64,000 nucleotides of DNA, taken from Apricaphanius iberus. Lineage: Eukaryota > Chordata > Actinopteri > Cyprinodontiformes > Aphaniidae. A model generated the notes under the pieces. That model saw only the letters and a list, made by a program, of their open reading frames with translations, did not search any database and was not told the DNA's origin. Shown in pieces: positions 44,301 to 56,300 of this stretch (the first letter of the stretch is position 1; each line of letters starts with the position of its first letter). The position numbers and the translations under genes are program-made. Location of the stretch: NCBI GenBank assembly GCA_028564705.1, contig JAPXFQ010002909.1, positions 62,001 through 126,000 on the forward strand. Direction: 5' to 3'.

Positions 44301-47300
44301 AAGCACGTATTTCAAATTCAACCAAGATGAACCTCAAACAGTCCCTGTCCTGGTTTAGGACCCAATTAGATGTCAGCCAGTCATTCTAATTTAAATGATT
44401 ACAGAAATGAAAGTTTTCCTTCAGCAGGGTCTAAGATTGTGACAAATGATTGGGTTTGCAGCACTGATGAATAAGCGGGAACATCTGTAAAAACTAAAGA
44501 AAATCAACTTTCTGTCACATGTGGTGAAACAGACTGCAACCGTTCTCTAGTCCTCTTTCAGTTCTAAGACTGTTGATTTGATCTTCCATGTGCTGTTTGG
44601 TAAACTTTGGGGCTTTTTAACATGTTCCCTGTAAGAATAAAACCTTCTGGTTCAAGCTCGGATCAGTTTCAGGTTTCAGCTCAAGGTGCCACAGCGCACT
44701 GATAAAAACAATTTTTAGGATATGCACTAAATGGGCCTCATTTATCAAACTTGCGCAGAAAACGGTGTATATTTTGGGTGTATACCAAATACGCAAGACC
44801 CAACGTGGGATTTATGAACGTGTCGGATCCGCCCAGATCTGTCCGTAAAGACCTGCGCTTGTTGATAAACGTCACGGATGAAACGAGCGTATTTATGAAA
44901 GTCACGCCTATAAATATTCACCAACCGCCTCTTCCTCGCCTTGTTTTTGCGACATTACTGAACGGAAGACGACCAAGATTGTTAAAAGAGGAACTTCACT
45001 AGCAGGAAATCGGTCACAGGCAGACCCAGCTCCATGGTGCGTCTTTGTTATTAGATGCTCCAACAACCTTTATCACCTAAATCATGACATGCAGTTATTC
45101 ATTGTTATATTACACAGCTGGTGGACAGAACAGCCAGTATGGATAGAACCTGCAGTGGGACGGGAATGACACGATGTCCCCACATCTTATAAAAACATCT
45201 AAGCTGTAAACATACATTGCACATCATGTTGAACATAGAACATTTCTAGATACTTTTTATTAATTTATAATCATATCTGTTACATAATGTTTACATAGTA
45301 ACTGTTTCTCTGCCACTTTAGGTCTATTTAGCTTTTTATTTTTATCTAAGCCACATTATGGAAGAGAGAAATGGTTTTTTTTTTCATTTTTTTCTGTATG
45401 CTGCTGCTATTAGGAAATCAACAATTTGTGGGAGACTTTAGAGTTTGACATTTTGCACCTCATTTAATGACAGACTATCATAAAAAAGGGGATCAGCACG
45501 CTGATCCGTTCCAAAAATATCGGGCAGCAGAAAACATGGGTAATATTGAAAGGAAGAAAAAAAGACGACTCGCACACTAACTGCAGCAATTAAGGTAGGA
45601 ACTTTTTAAATCGACTACAATTTGGAGCCCTGTGGTGTTCGAGGCGCCCCTTGTTTATTTAATATGAAAGATGATCATGACATAACCCAAACATAACTTC
45701 ATGAAATTGCATATTTGTAAGGTGAGAGGTGCAGGCATAATTTTTGCTAAATCTTGAATTTTATGCATGTTTTTTGCGTATTGCGATGAAGGTTGAAATG
45801 GGTGTAAAATTTACACCACCTCCTGACTTGCGCATTGTACGCTCACGTCCAGATTGATAAATGCTGAAAAGTGTAAATTTTTTGTGTACGCAACATTTAC
45901 ACCCTGATTTGGTCGTACGCAAGTTTGATAAATGATGCCTGTTGTTTCTAAGTAAATTGTACTGTTGTTTCAAGTACAAGTTACTTGCCAGGATCAAGTA
46001 AAACGTACTTAACTCTAAATGTAACATTTAGCCTAGGTAAATCTTACTTAATTATATTTAATTCAGCAGGTTCTATTCATCAAAAGTAATTAATTAAATT
46101 TAATTGCCCAAAATACGAACAATATGTGGCAGGTGGTAACTGATATTGAACCAATAATGTTTGGATCACAGGCAAATGCTCTACCACTGAGCTATAGCCA
46201 CCCTATAGTATTTTGAATTATTTAATTCTCCATGCAACCCAGACCTGGAATACTTTTAAAACACCCAATTAGACTCTTACAAGTTACTGAAACAATCCAA
46301 TGACAGCATTAAAAATAACAATGAATGTTCTTTAAAGCATAAAAAATTGAAAAATTTCAACAGTTAAAAGTAGTCAACAGTTCTAGATGGTTCTTGTTTG
46401 GCATATTCTCTAATAAATGTCAGCATAAATGTTCTCTGCCTGACCAAACGCTTGTAAAAAAATTGTGTTCGGATTCAAATGCACTTTGCTTTTCAGATAA
46501 AAAATTGCTGTATTGTAGGCTACTATTTTTAAATATGTGATAACATTTACTCTTTCTTCTGAGTTAAGTTATTACATGGATAAATTGTGTACATTTTATT
46601 TATGGAATTGTAGTTCCAACTTTAACTGGATTTTACAATGTATAAATTACATGAATTAATGTAATCGATTGTAATACACCACAAAGTCATTGTTTTCAGT
46701 GTAATTAAGTTTACATGCAACCAATATTGGGTTTATGGTCAGGTCAAGGTCACTATTCAGGTTTTTGAAACATTCTGAATAACATATTTACATTCACATT
46801 TACATTACTCCTGTAAAACATGGAATCTCTATTTTCCAGATGGCGTATCCAGGAAGTTCTTCTACTCAGAAGACCAACTTTCATTGTGAATAGAACATGC
46901 GCAGAACCCAAAACAATGATACTATGATGGGGATATGCCGATATATGTTTATGTGACCAAATATTAGAATTAGAGTTCCCCAGATGGCATATTCAGGTTT
47001 TTGCCTGCGTTTACATGGCCATGTGGGTTATTGCTATTATTCCTGTTTTTACAGGTTATTAAAAATATTACGGTTCTGACTGAGTTATTGTGAATATTCT
47101 AGTTTAGAACGTATTAATGCTGATATTCTGATTTGACCGAGTTATTGCTAATATTCTAGTATAGAACGGGTTATTGTTAATATTCTGGTTTTGACCCAAT
47201 TATTGTTAATATTCTAGATTTGACCAGGTTATTGTTAATATTCTGGTTTTGACCGGATTATTGCTAATATTCTGGTTTTTACCGAGTTATTGTTAATATT

Positions 47301-50300
47301 CTAGTTTTGACCAGGTTATTGTTAATATTCTTATTTGACGAGGTTATTGCTAATATTCTAGTATAGAACGGGTTATTGTTAATATTCTAGTTTTGACCCA
47401 ATTATTGTTAATATTCTAGTATAGAACGGGTTATTGTTAATATTCTGGTTTTGACCCAATTATTGTTAATATTCTAGTTTTGACCAGGTTATTGTTAATA
47501 TTCTGGTTTTGACCCAATTATTGTTAATATTCTAGTTTTGACCAGGTTATTGTTAATATTCTGGTTTTGACCCAATTATTGTTAATATTCTAGTTTTGAC
47601 CAGGTTATTGTTAATATTCTGGTTTTGACCGGATTATTGCTAATATTCTGGTTTTTACCGAGTTATTGTTAATATTCTAGTTTTGACCAGGTTATTGTTA
47701 ATATTCTGGTTTTGACCGGATTATTGCTTATATTCTGGTTTTTACCGAGTTATTGCTAATATTCTAGTTTAGAACGGGTTATTGATAATATTCTTATTTG
47801 ACGAGGTTATTGCTAATATTCTAGTATAGAACGGGTTATTGTTAATATTCTAGTTTTGACCCAATTATTGTTAATATTCTAGTTTTGACCAGGTTATTGT
47901 TAATATTCTGGTTTTGACCCAATTATTGTTAATATTCTAGTTTTGACCAGGTTATTGTTAATATTCTGGTTTGACCCAATTATTGTTAATATTCTAGTTT
48001 TGACCAGGTTATTGTTAATATTCTGGTTTTGACCCAATTATTGTTAATATTCTAGTTTTGACCAGGTTATTGTTAATATTCTGGTTTTGACCGGATTATT
48101 GCTAATATTCTGGTTTGGACCGAGTTATTGCTAATATTCTAGTTTAGAACGGGTTATTGCTAATATTCTTATTTGACGAGGTTATTGCTAATTTTCTGGG
48201 TTTGAACGGGTTTTAGTGCTTTACGATACTGCAAAATTTAGTATCGATCCGATACCCAGTAAATACAGGGCTAGTATTCCGATTCCGATACTTTTAGTAC
48301 TATCATAGAGATTTGTGTAATTTATTAAGTGAATGTATAAAATGTAAAACTTAAGGATCGATGTCATCACGCAGCTATCGATCAATACTCAATACCAACG
48401 TTAGATCGATACTATCGGTATTTTAGATCGACCTGCCCAGCCCTAACAGGTTATTGCTAATACTTTAGTTTAGAACGGGTTATTACTAATATTCCGATTT
48501 GACTAGGTTATTGTTAATATTCTGGTTTTTAACGGGTCGTTTCTTATATTCTGGTTTTGAACGGGTTATCGGCTGCATATCAATGCAGTCAGTTTAAATG
48601 CTGTCTTAGAGAACAAGGGAACAGTTCCAGTCCAGACTGCTGTTCTGTGGATCAGCTCCAGGTCCACATGGAGACAGACAACCTGCCTCTCTGACTTCAC
48701 ATGAACCCAGACTGTGTCCCGGGTTCCTATCAATACGTCAACTGTGTTTGTCAGCCAGAGACTTTACATCAGAAGCATGCAGAAAGCAAATGTTCTCTAA
48801 CATGTTAAGAAGCCTGCAATGAAACGTTGAGAGACTTGCTGCAGTTTTACCAGCCAACATGCAGAACCGGACAGTCGGCTGTTTTCCCCCAACAGATTTG
48901 AGCGTCTTTGTTCTTACCTTGGATGGGATCAGATGTTCTTCACTGACTACTTGATGAAACCCTGAGCATCTTGTCACACATCCCAGCATTTATTTAGAGG
49001 ACCCCCAGCTCCCACTGACCTTCTGACCTCTTACCTGCGACTTTCCTTCCAGCAGCTTCTGAATCTCCACCTTGCAGCTCTGCAGCTGGAGCTGGAGAGC
49101 GGCTCGCTCCCGCTGGCTGCCTTCATACAGACGCTGCAGCTCCTCCAGCTCCTTCTTCAGACCTTCACACTGAACACACACACCCAACAGTGACAGTCTG
49201 GCATTTATTAATATCCCAACCTACAGCTGAGTTTAATCACTGGCTAAAAGCAACAAATTCATCCCATAAATGACAGAGATATGTAGAGATGTAGTGAAGT
49301 AGATACCTCGTGCTGGACCTTCTGGGCCATCTCCTCAGCCTGTCTCAGCTGGACCTTCAGGATCCTGATCTCCTTCTGGACCACTGAGGACTCTGGATTC
49401 TGCATCTCGGGTACGGACTGAGAGAGGCTGATGTAGGAATCGGCCTTTAGCTGCTCCTCGTGTGCAGTTTCCTCCTCAGCGCTGACTTCCAGGTACGTGT
49501 CAGCACACCTGAGTGTTAGTAGATCATTCTGTTCCATTCTCTGATCATATCCTTCACCAGTACCAGCAGCTTTAGTGCAGAACTTTGGAGCGGAACCACT
49601 CACACATCTCCTTGCTGCTGCGGTAGTTGCTCCCCTTTGTTGCTCAACTGGCTGTTGTTGCTGCTCAGCGTCTGGCGCTCATCTGTCAAAGAGATGAACT
49701 CTTCCTGCTGCTGAGTCACATCACCTGCACACACCCCCATCCATGAATCAGCATTTACCTTACTGGTGCAGCAAAGTGGACTGCTTGCTAGGTTACCTGG
49801 TGAGACGGTGCTGAGGCTCCTCATCCTCATCTCCGCTCTCAGGGAGGTGATCTCCAGCTCATACTCGGCCGTGGTGGCGTGCAGACGCTGCAGCTCCACC
49901 CTCAGCCGACACAGCTCCTCCTGAAGGGAGGCGATGTCATTCTCCCTCTCTGCTGCCGCCTCCTCGGCCGCCTGCTGCAGGACCAGCACCTCCTCCTGGG
50001 CTGAGCGCAGCTCCTGCTGAACCTCCTCCAGCTCGCTCTCCTTGTCCTCTTCCAGGCTGTTCATCTCCTCCTGGACCGAATGGAGCTGAGCTGCAGGAGC
50101 AAAAGGAGCAGAGTTTTAGAAGTGACTGAGCCAGTCAGAAATGTTTCAGCTTCTCTAAAAGCAGATCTTAGTCCAGCAGAGGACATTTCTACAGACTAAG
50201 GACAGTGTAGGGATCATGGTGTGGCTTTGAGAAATGTTCTGTTATCTCTGGGATGGGAATGTGTGGACCTTGCAGCCTCTGGATCTGCCGTGTGAAGCTC

Positions 50301-53300
50301 TCCGCCTGATGTGCGCTTGCCAGCCGCTCCTCATCTAACAGACCTTTGGAGAGCAACAATCACTCATTAAATCTGGCTCACAGCTGCTCCCGTCATACCA
50401 AGCGACCAGTCCTACAGCTTCTCACCCTGCAGCTCCACAAAGCTCTCCTCATGTCTCCGAGAAGCCTCCCTTGTCTCATCCAGCTCCAGGAGCAGCTGCA
50501 ACACCTGGGCTCTCAGCTCCTCCAGCTCCTCCTCTTCTCCCTGATCTTCATCTTCAGAATCTCTCTCCTTCAGCTCCATCACTTCCTCCTGCTGCCCCTT
50601 CTCTCCATCTCCCTCAGGCTCCTCCTTCTCCTCCATGGATTCCCTCTCTTTGGCTGTCAGGGTGTCGACCAACATGACGGGTTTATCCTCCTTCAGCTCA
50701 CACAACTCATCTGCAGACAGACACAAAACAGAGTTCATTCAGTTCAGTTTATTTCTTTAGCAACAATCAGAATCAGAATCAGCTTTAATGGCCAAGTATG
50801 ACACATACAAGGAATTTGACTCTGGCAACTTTTCTCTCCAGTACAGAACTTAAATAAGTGAAATAAAAAAGGAAATAAAAATAAATACAAATAAATAATA
50901 AAGGATAATATATACACCAAACCAGGGTTATTGTACAGTAAGTATATACAGCAGTGCAGAGTTTTAGTTTATTGTTCATGTGAATGGACTCACACTCTGT
51001 GACTATTCAGAGTTCATCAGAGCGACAGCCTGGGGGAAGAAACTGTTCTTGTGTCGGGTGGTTTTGGCGTACAACGCTCTGTAACGCCGGCCTGAGGGGA
51101 GGAGCCTAAACAGATTGTGGCCAGGGTGTGAGGGGTCAGTGGTGATTTTTCTGGCCCGCTTCCTGACCCTGGCCCGGAATAGGTCCTCAATGGAGGGAAG
51201 ATCAGTACCTATGATCCTCTCTGAGGACCTGACTGTTCTCTGCAGTCTGTCCTTGTCTTGCCTGGTGGCGGATCCGAACCAGACAGAGATGGATGAGGTC
51301 AGGACAGACTGGACTATTGCTGTGTAGAATATGGTCAGCAGTTCCTGAGGCAGGTTGAACTTTCTGAGCTGACGCAGAAAGTACAGCCTTTGCTGGGCCT
51401 TCTTCCTTATAGAGTCAATGTGGGAGGTCCACTTCAGGTCCCGTGTGATGGTGGATCCTAGGAACCTGAAAGACTCCACTGTGGGGACTGGCTTGTTGAG
51501 GATCATGAGAGGAGATGTTGATGGTGGTCTCTTCCTGAAGTCCACTGTCATCTCCACAGTTTTGAGCGGGTTTAGCTCCAGGTGGTTCTGACTGCACCAG
51601 AGGACCAGCTGTTCCACCTCCCTTCTGTATGCAGACTCGTCGCCGTCACGGATGAGTCCAATGACGGTGGTGTCATCTGCAAACTTCAGGAGTTTCACAG
51701 AAGGGTCTCTTGACGTGCAATCAGTGGTGTAAAGGGAGAAAAGCAGTGGGGAGAGAACACATCCCTGGGGGGCGCCGATGCTGAGGGACCGGGTGCTGGA
51801 TATGAAGTTACCCAGTTTCACCTGCTGCCTCCTGTCAGTCAGGAAACTGGTAATCCACTGACAGGTGGAGGGAGGCACGGTGAGCTGGGACAGTTTTTGG
51901 TGGAGGAGCTCTGGGACGATGGTGTTGAATGCAGAGCTGAAGTCCACAAACAGGACCCGAGCGTAGGTACCTGCAGAGTCTAGGTGGTGCAGGATGTAGT
52001 GGAGAGCCATGTTGACTGCGTCATCCACTGACCTGTTTGCTCTATAGGCGAACTGCAGGGGGTCTAGCAGGGGATCCGTGATTTCCTTCAGGTGGGACAG
52101 CACCAGTCGCTCAAAGGATTTCATGACCACAGATGTCAGGGCGACTGGTCTGTAGTCATTTAATCCTGTGACAGGGGACTTCTTGGGAACCGGGATGATG
52201 GTGGAGCGTTTGAGGCAGGAGGGGACCTCACACAGCTCCAGGGAGTTATTGAAGATCTGAGTGAAGATGGGAGCCAGCTGGTCAGCACAGACTTTCAGAC
52301 AGGATGGAGACACTCCATCAGGACCTGATGCCTTCTTAATCCTCTGTCTCTGAAATAGTTGGCGCACATCCTGTTAAAATTGTAACAAGTACTAGGGAGC
52401 GAAGTACCGAGGCGTCCATCCGCGGCGCCATCTTTACATCCAAATCACAACAGATGTCACCTCAAGGAACTTTACAAGAAAATTCAGGGGTTTTTTTGTT
52501 TTGTTTTTTCAACCTGGACCTTATTTATTTAGCAAATAGTACATTCATTTACTCGTCTTGAAAAGTTAGGAGCCACTTGGAGTCCTTCAGGAGAAGTTTC
52601 TATCCAGTCTGATCAGCGTATATCCATATAATGGGAGCCAATCAGAGCAGCAGATTTACTGCCTGTAATAAGGAACCGCCGCCACCCCGGACCAATACCC
52701 ATCGCCAACAACCCGGCCCGCCCCCACACACCCACACGCCAGGGTTAGGAACATATTTTTAAATGTTGAACGTTTTAACATTAGGGAGATGGCAGCATTA
52801 ATGTTTTAAAACATCCAGCAGAGAAAAGCCCGCCTACGAGCTTTATAAGCTTCATCTTAAAAATATATCTGCTGTGTTTATGCGTCAAACTAGTCGCTTT
52901 ATGAGCACTACTTGGCGCTGACAAAGCTCGTGGTCTGAACGCACCGTTACTTCTACATACAGCAGTGATAGAGCTGATAGAAACAAGCAAGCAAAAAGCG
53001 CTTTGACAATCAGTGATAGCAACACAGCTCTGAGGTATAAATTCTGTTTCTGAGTGGAAACATGTCACACAATTGAAGTTGGAGCATTTTTTGTTGCAGG
53101 CGGTGACGTTGTGAAATTTAAAACGCCAGTTTCATCCGTCCACACGAAGTCACTGAAAACTGAGAAAACGCAGATCTTCACTTTGGCCGCAGTTTTTAGA
53201 AAGAATCATTTTTGGTGCCATAAATCTGTGTTTACATGTGGATGACAGGCCAAAGAGTAGAAAAATATCTCAGATTTTCTGAGATGCCCGGCTACATGTG

Positions 53301-56300
53301 GACATGCTCTTAGTCAGCTGGTCTCTGAATGCAACTGATCACATTTCACTACTCTTAAGCCTGCCGCACATGAGAGCAATCTGCTGAGCTAACAGTCATT
53401 CAAGGCTGTTAGCTTAGCAAAAAGCTAACTGTGTGCGCCTATTTTTTAGTGAGTTTTCTTTCTCAAGAGGTGATGAGGTGAAAATCAAAGAGGTTTGATA
53501 TTTCTAGCCTCACGGGGAGAAAATTCAATTCGCTTTTATTTCTATAGCGCTAATTCATAACAAATTTCATCTCAAGGCACTTTACAACAAAAATAATTTC
53601 AATACAACTATCCAAACATTTCAATCAGTTAAAAGTTTTCTGTGTAAGGAATCCCAGCAGATTGTGCTGAGTCATCGGTGTGAGGTTGTGTCCGGATCAT
53701 GCAGACTCCAACCACAGCAATTCCTCAGCAATCCTCATACTGAGAAAGCATGTAGCGACAGTGTTAAACTCCCCTTTAACAGGTAGAAACCTCCAACAGA
53801 ACCTGGCTCAGTACAAGCGGTCATCTGCCACGACCGTCTGGGGGTCTGAGAAGACAGAAGAGACAGCATGGAGGATGCTCGGTGACTTTGAGCATCATCT
53901 GGACCAACGCTCCCCATCCAGCAGGGGGCGCTGTAGCTGACCTTCACCAGAACCGGTACCTGTATCAGTACAAGCGGTCACCTGCCACGACCGTCTGGGG
54001 TCTTAGAAGACAAACCTCGCTGTGGGACCCTTCCGCTGAGCCCAAATATTCAAGCGAACAATCAACGTGGTCTCCGACCGCATTATTCCAAGATGGCTGC
54101 CCCCATCCCTCAGAAAAATGTATGAAACGGAGACCAAGATGGATATGGAGGAGATGCTGCTACTCATTTTGTTGATGAAGCGTTGTCGCATCATACACTC
54201 AACAAAAATATAAACGCAACACCTTTGTTTCTGAGATGGACTTAAAGATCTTAAATTCATTCCAGACACACAATATTACCATTTCTCTCAAACATTGTTC
54301 ACAAATCAGTCTAAATGTGTGATAGTAAGCCCTTCTGCTTTTCTTAGATAATCCATCCCACCTCGCAGTACAGAACTTAAATAAGTGAAATCTGGAATGA
54401 ATTTAAGATCTTTAAATCCATCTCATGAAATATGGGAGCAGAAACAAAGGTGTTGTGTTTATTTTTTTGTTGAGTGTATAAACAGATATAATCTTGCTTA
54501 ATACATACATTTCCCTCCATTGTCAAAATCAAACACCTGCAAAATCACAGATCGTTAATGCATTGTTATGCTAATTGGCTCCTGCACAGTCTCACATTGG
54601 GCACAGGATTGTTCTCATTTTAAGGGGGGGAATTATGCAGAAGTGACTTTTTGACATATAACATCCTGATAACATGTAATTTCCTCGTTATTAACATGTT
54701 AATTAAGGTTTTAATTATTAATTTCATTATTAACACGTTATTAACAAGTGTTGCTTTGCCTCATCCACTTATGTTTGAATAATTTTTGTGTCTCTGCTGG
54801 TAGTTATTGGGGTTGCTAAAACGCCTGCTCCCACCTATCTCCTCATTTTCCACCCATCTCCTCCTCTACCTGATGTTACTTACTCACCCTTAACTTACTT
54901 TAAGGGTGAGTAAGCAGCTGTAGCTCCGGTACAGCAGCACCTGCTACAGTTAGCTTAGGCTAATTGTAAGGCTAAGAGTTTGGACTTCATTTTTGGAAAC
55001 AATCGTCGACCGAAAAAGTTCTGTTATCTTTGCAGAGGACTGATTTCTTAACAAAAGCCTCTTTGATAGTTGATTGCAGATTGGCCCTAAAGGCGAGGCT
55101 ACTCCATCAGAACCTGTACAGGTAAGATCTGTGGCTTAGCATTACTAATTCTGGCTTCAAATCTATATTTCTGTGCTTTTATGGTTGCAATGTAAAACGT
55201 AGCTTCATAGTTGTTTGAATTTATGGTTTCAGTGCAACAAGTAGTTTTTCTCTCTACATTTTTTATTTCAATGCAAGACGTAGCTTCATATTTCTATTTC
55301 TATGGTTTCAGTATAAAAACGTAGCTTCATAGTGATTAATATTTATAAAAGGATGCCAAGGAGTTTAAATATTACAAAGCCGAATCGTCCTGTAAAAGCC
55401 TCTGAATTCAGAATCAGAATCAGCTTTAATGGCCAAGTATGACACATACAAGGAATTTGACTCCGGCAACTTTTCTCTCCAGTACAGAACTTAAATAAGT
55501 GAAATTAAAAAGGAAATAAAAATAAATACAAATAAATAATAAAGGATAATATATACACCAAACCGGGGTTATTGTACAGTAAGTATATACAGCAGTGCAG
55601 AGTTATAGTTTATTGTTCATGTGAATGGACTCACTGGTTCTTCAAAAACCCCACATACAGGGTCGGATATCGGATCATTTATGTTTTGTCTTACAGTCTC
55701 CAGTGTTGCCATTGTTCACCAATGTAATTTTTTCCTAAATACTAAAATGCAACACACTGAAAACTTCTGGTGTCAAGAAAGACAGCAAAGAAGCCACTTC
55801 TCTCCAAAAAAAACATCAGGGACGGATTGATGTTCTGCAGAAAGTATGGTGAATGGACTGCTGTGGACTGGGGCAAAGTCAGATTCTCCCATGATGCATC
55901 TTTCTGATTGGTTGGGGCATCTGGAAAAAGGTTTGTCCGGAGAAGAGAAGGTGAGCGCTACCATCAGTCCCTGTGTCATGCCAACAGTAAAGCACCCTGA
56001 GACCATTCATGTGTAGGGTTGCTTCTCATCTAACGGGGTGGGCTCACTTACAATTTAGCCCAAAAGCACAGCCATGAATAAAGAATGGTACCAAAACACC
56101 CTCCATCAGCAACTTCTGTCCTGGTTTCGACCTGGTAGGCCTTTTGTCATCTCAAAAAGGAGTACTTTTGAAAATTAAACCAAAATACATTTAATCAGAG
56201 TATGGCTCATTCTGTTTACATTTAAGGGGTTTTTATGATAAAAATGAAATTCCCCTCCCACTGGTAGCAGTATGGTATTTGGTGGGGGGACCCAGCAAGA

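Noticed and set aside
48738..48989. 83-codon minus-strand frame as an extra ccdc136 exon
   Set aside because: No acceptor and donor in matching phase 0, and no coiled-coil or anchor character.
50346..50801. 151-codon plus-strand frame rich in Leu
   Set aside because: Antisense of Glu/Leu-rich ccdc136 coiled-coil exons, which always produces Leu-rich shadows.
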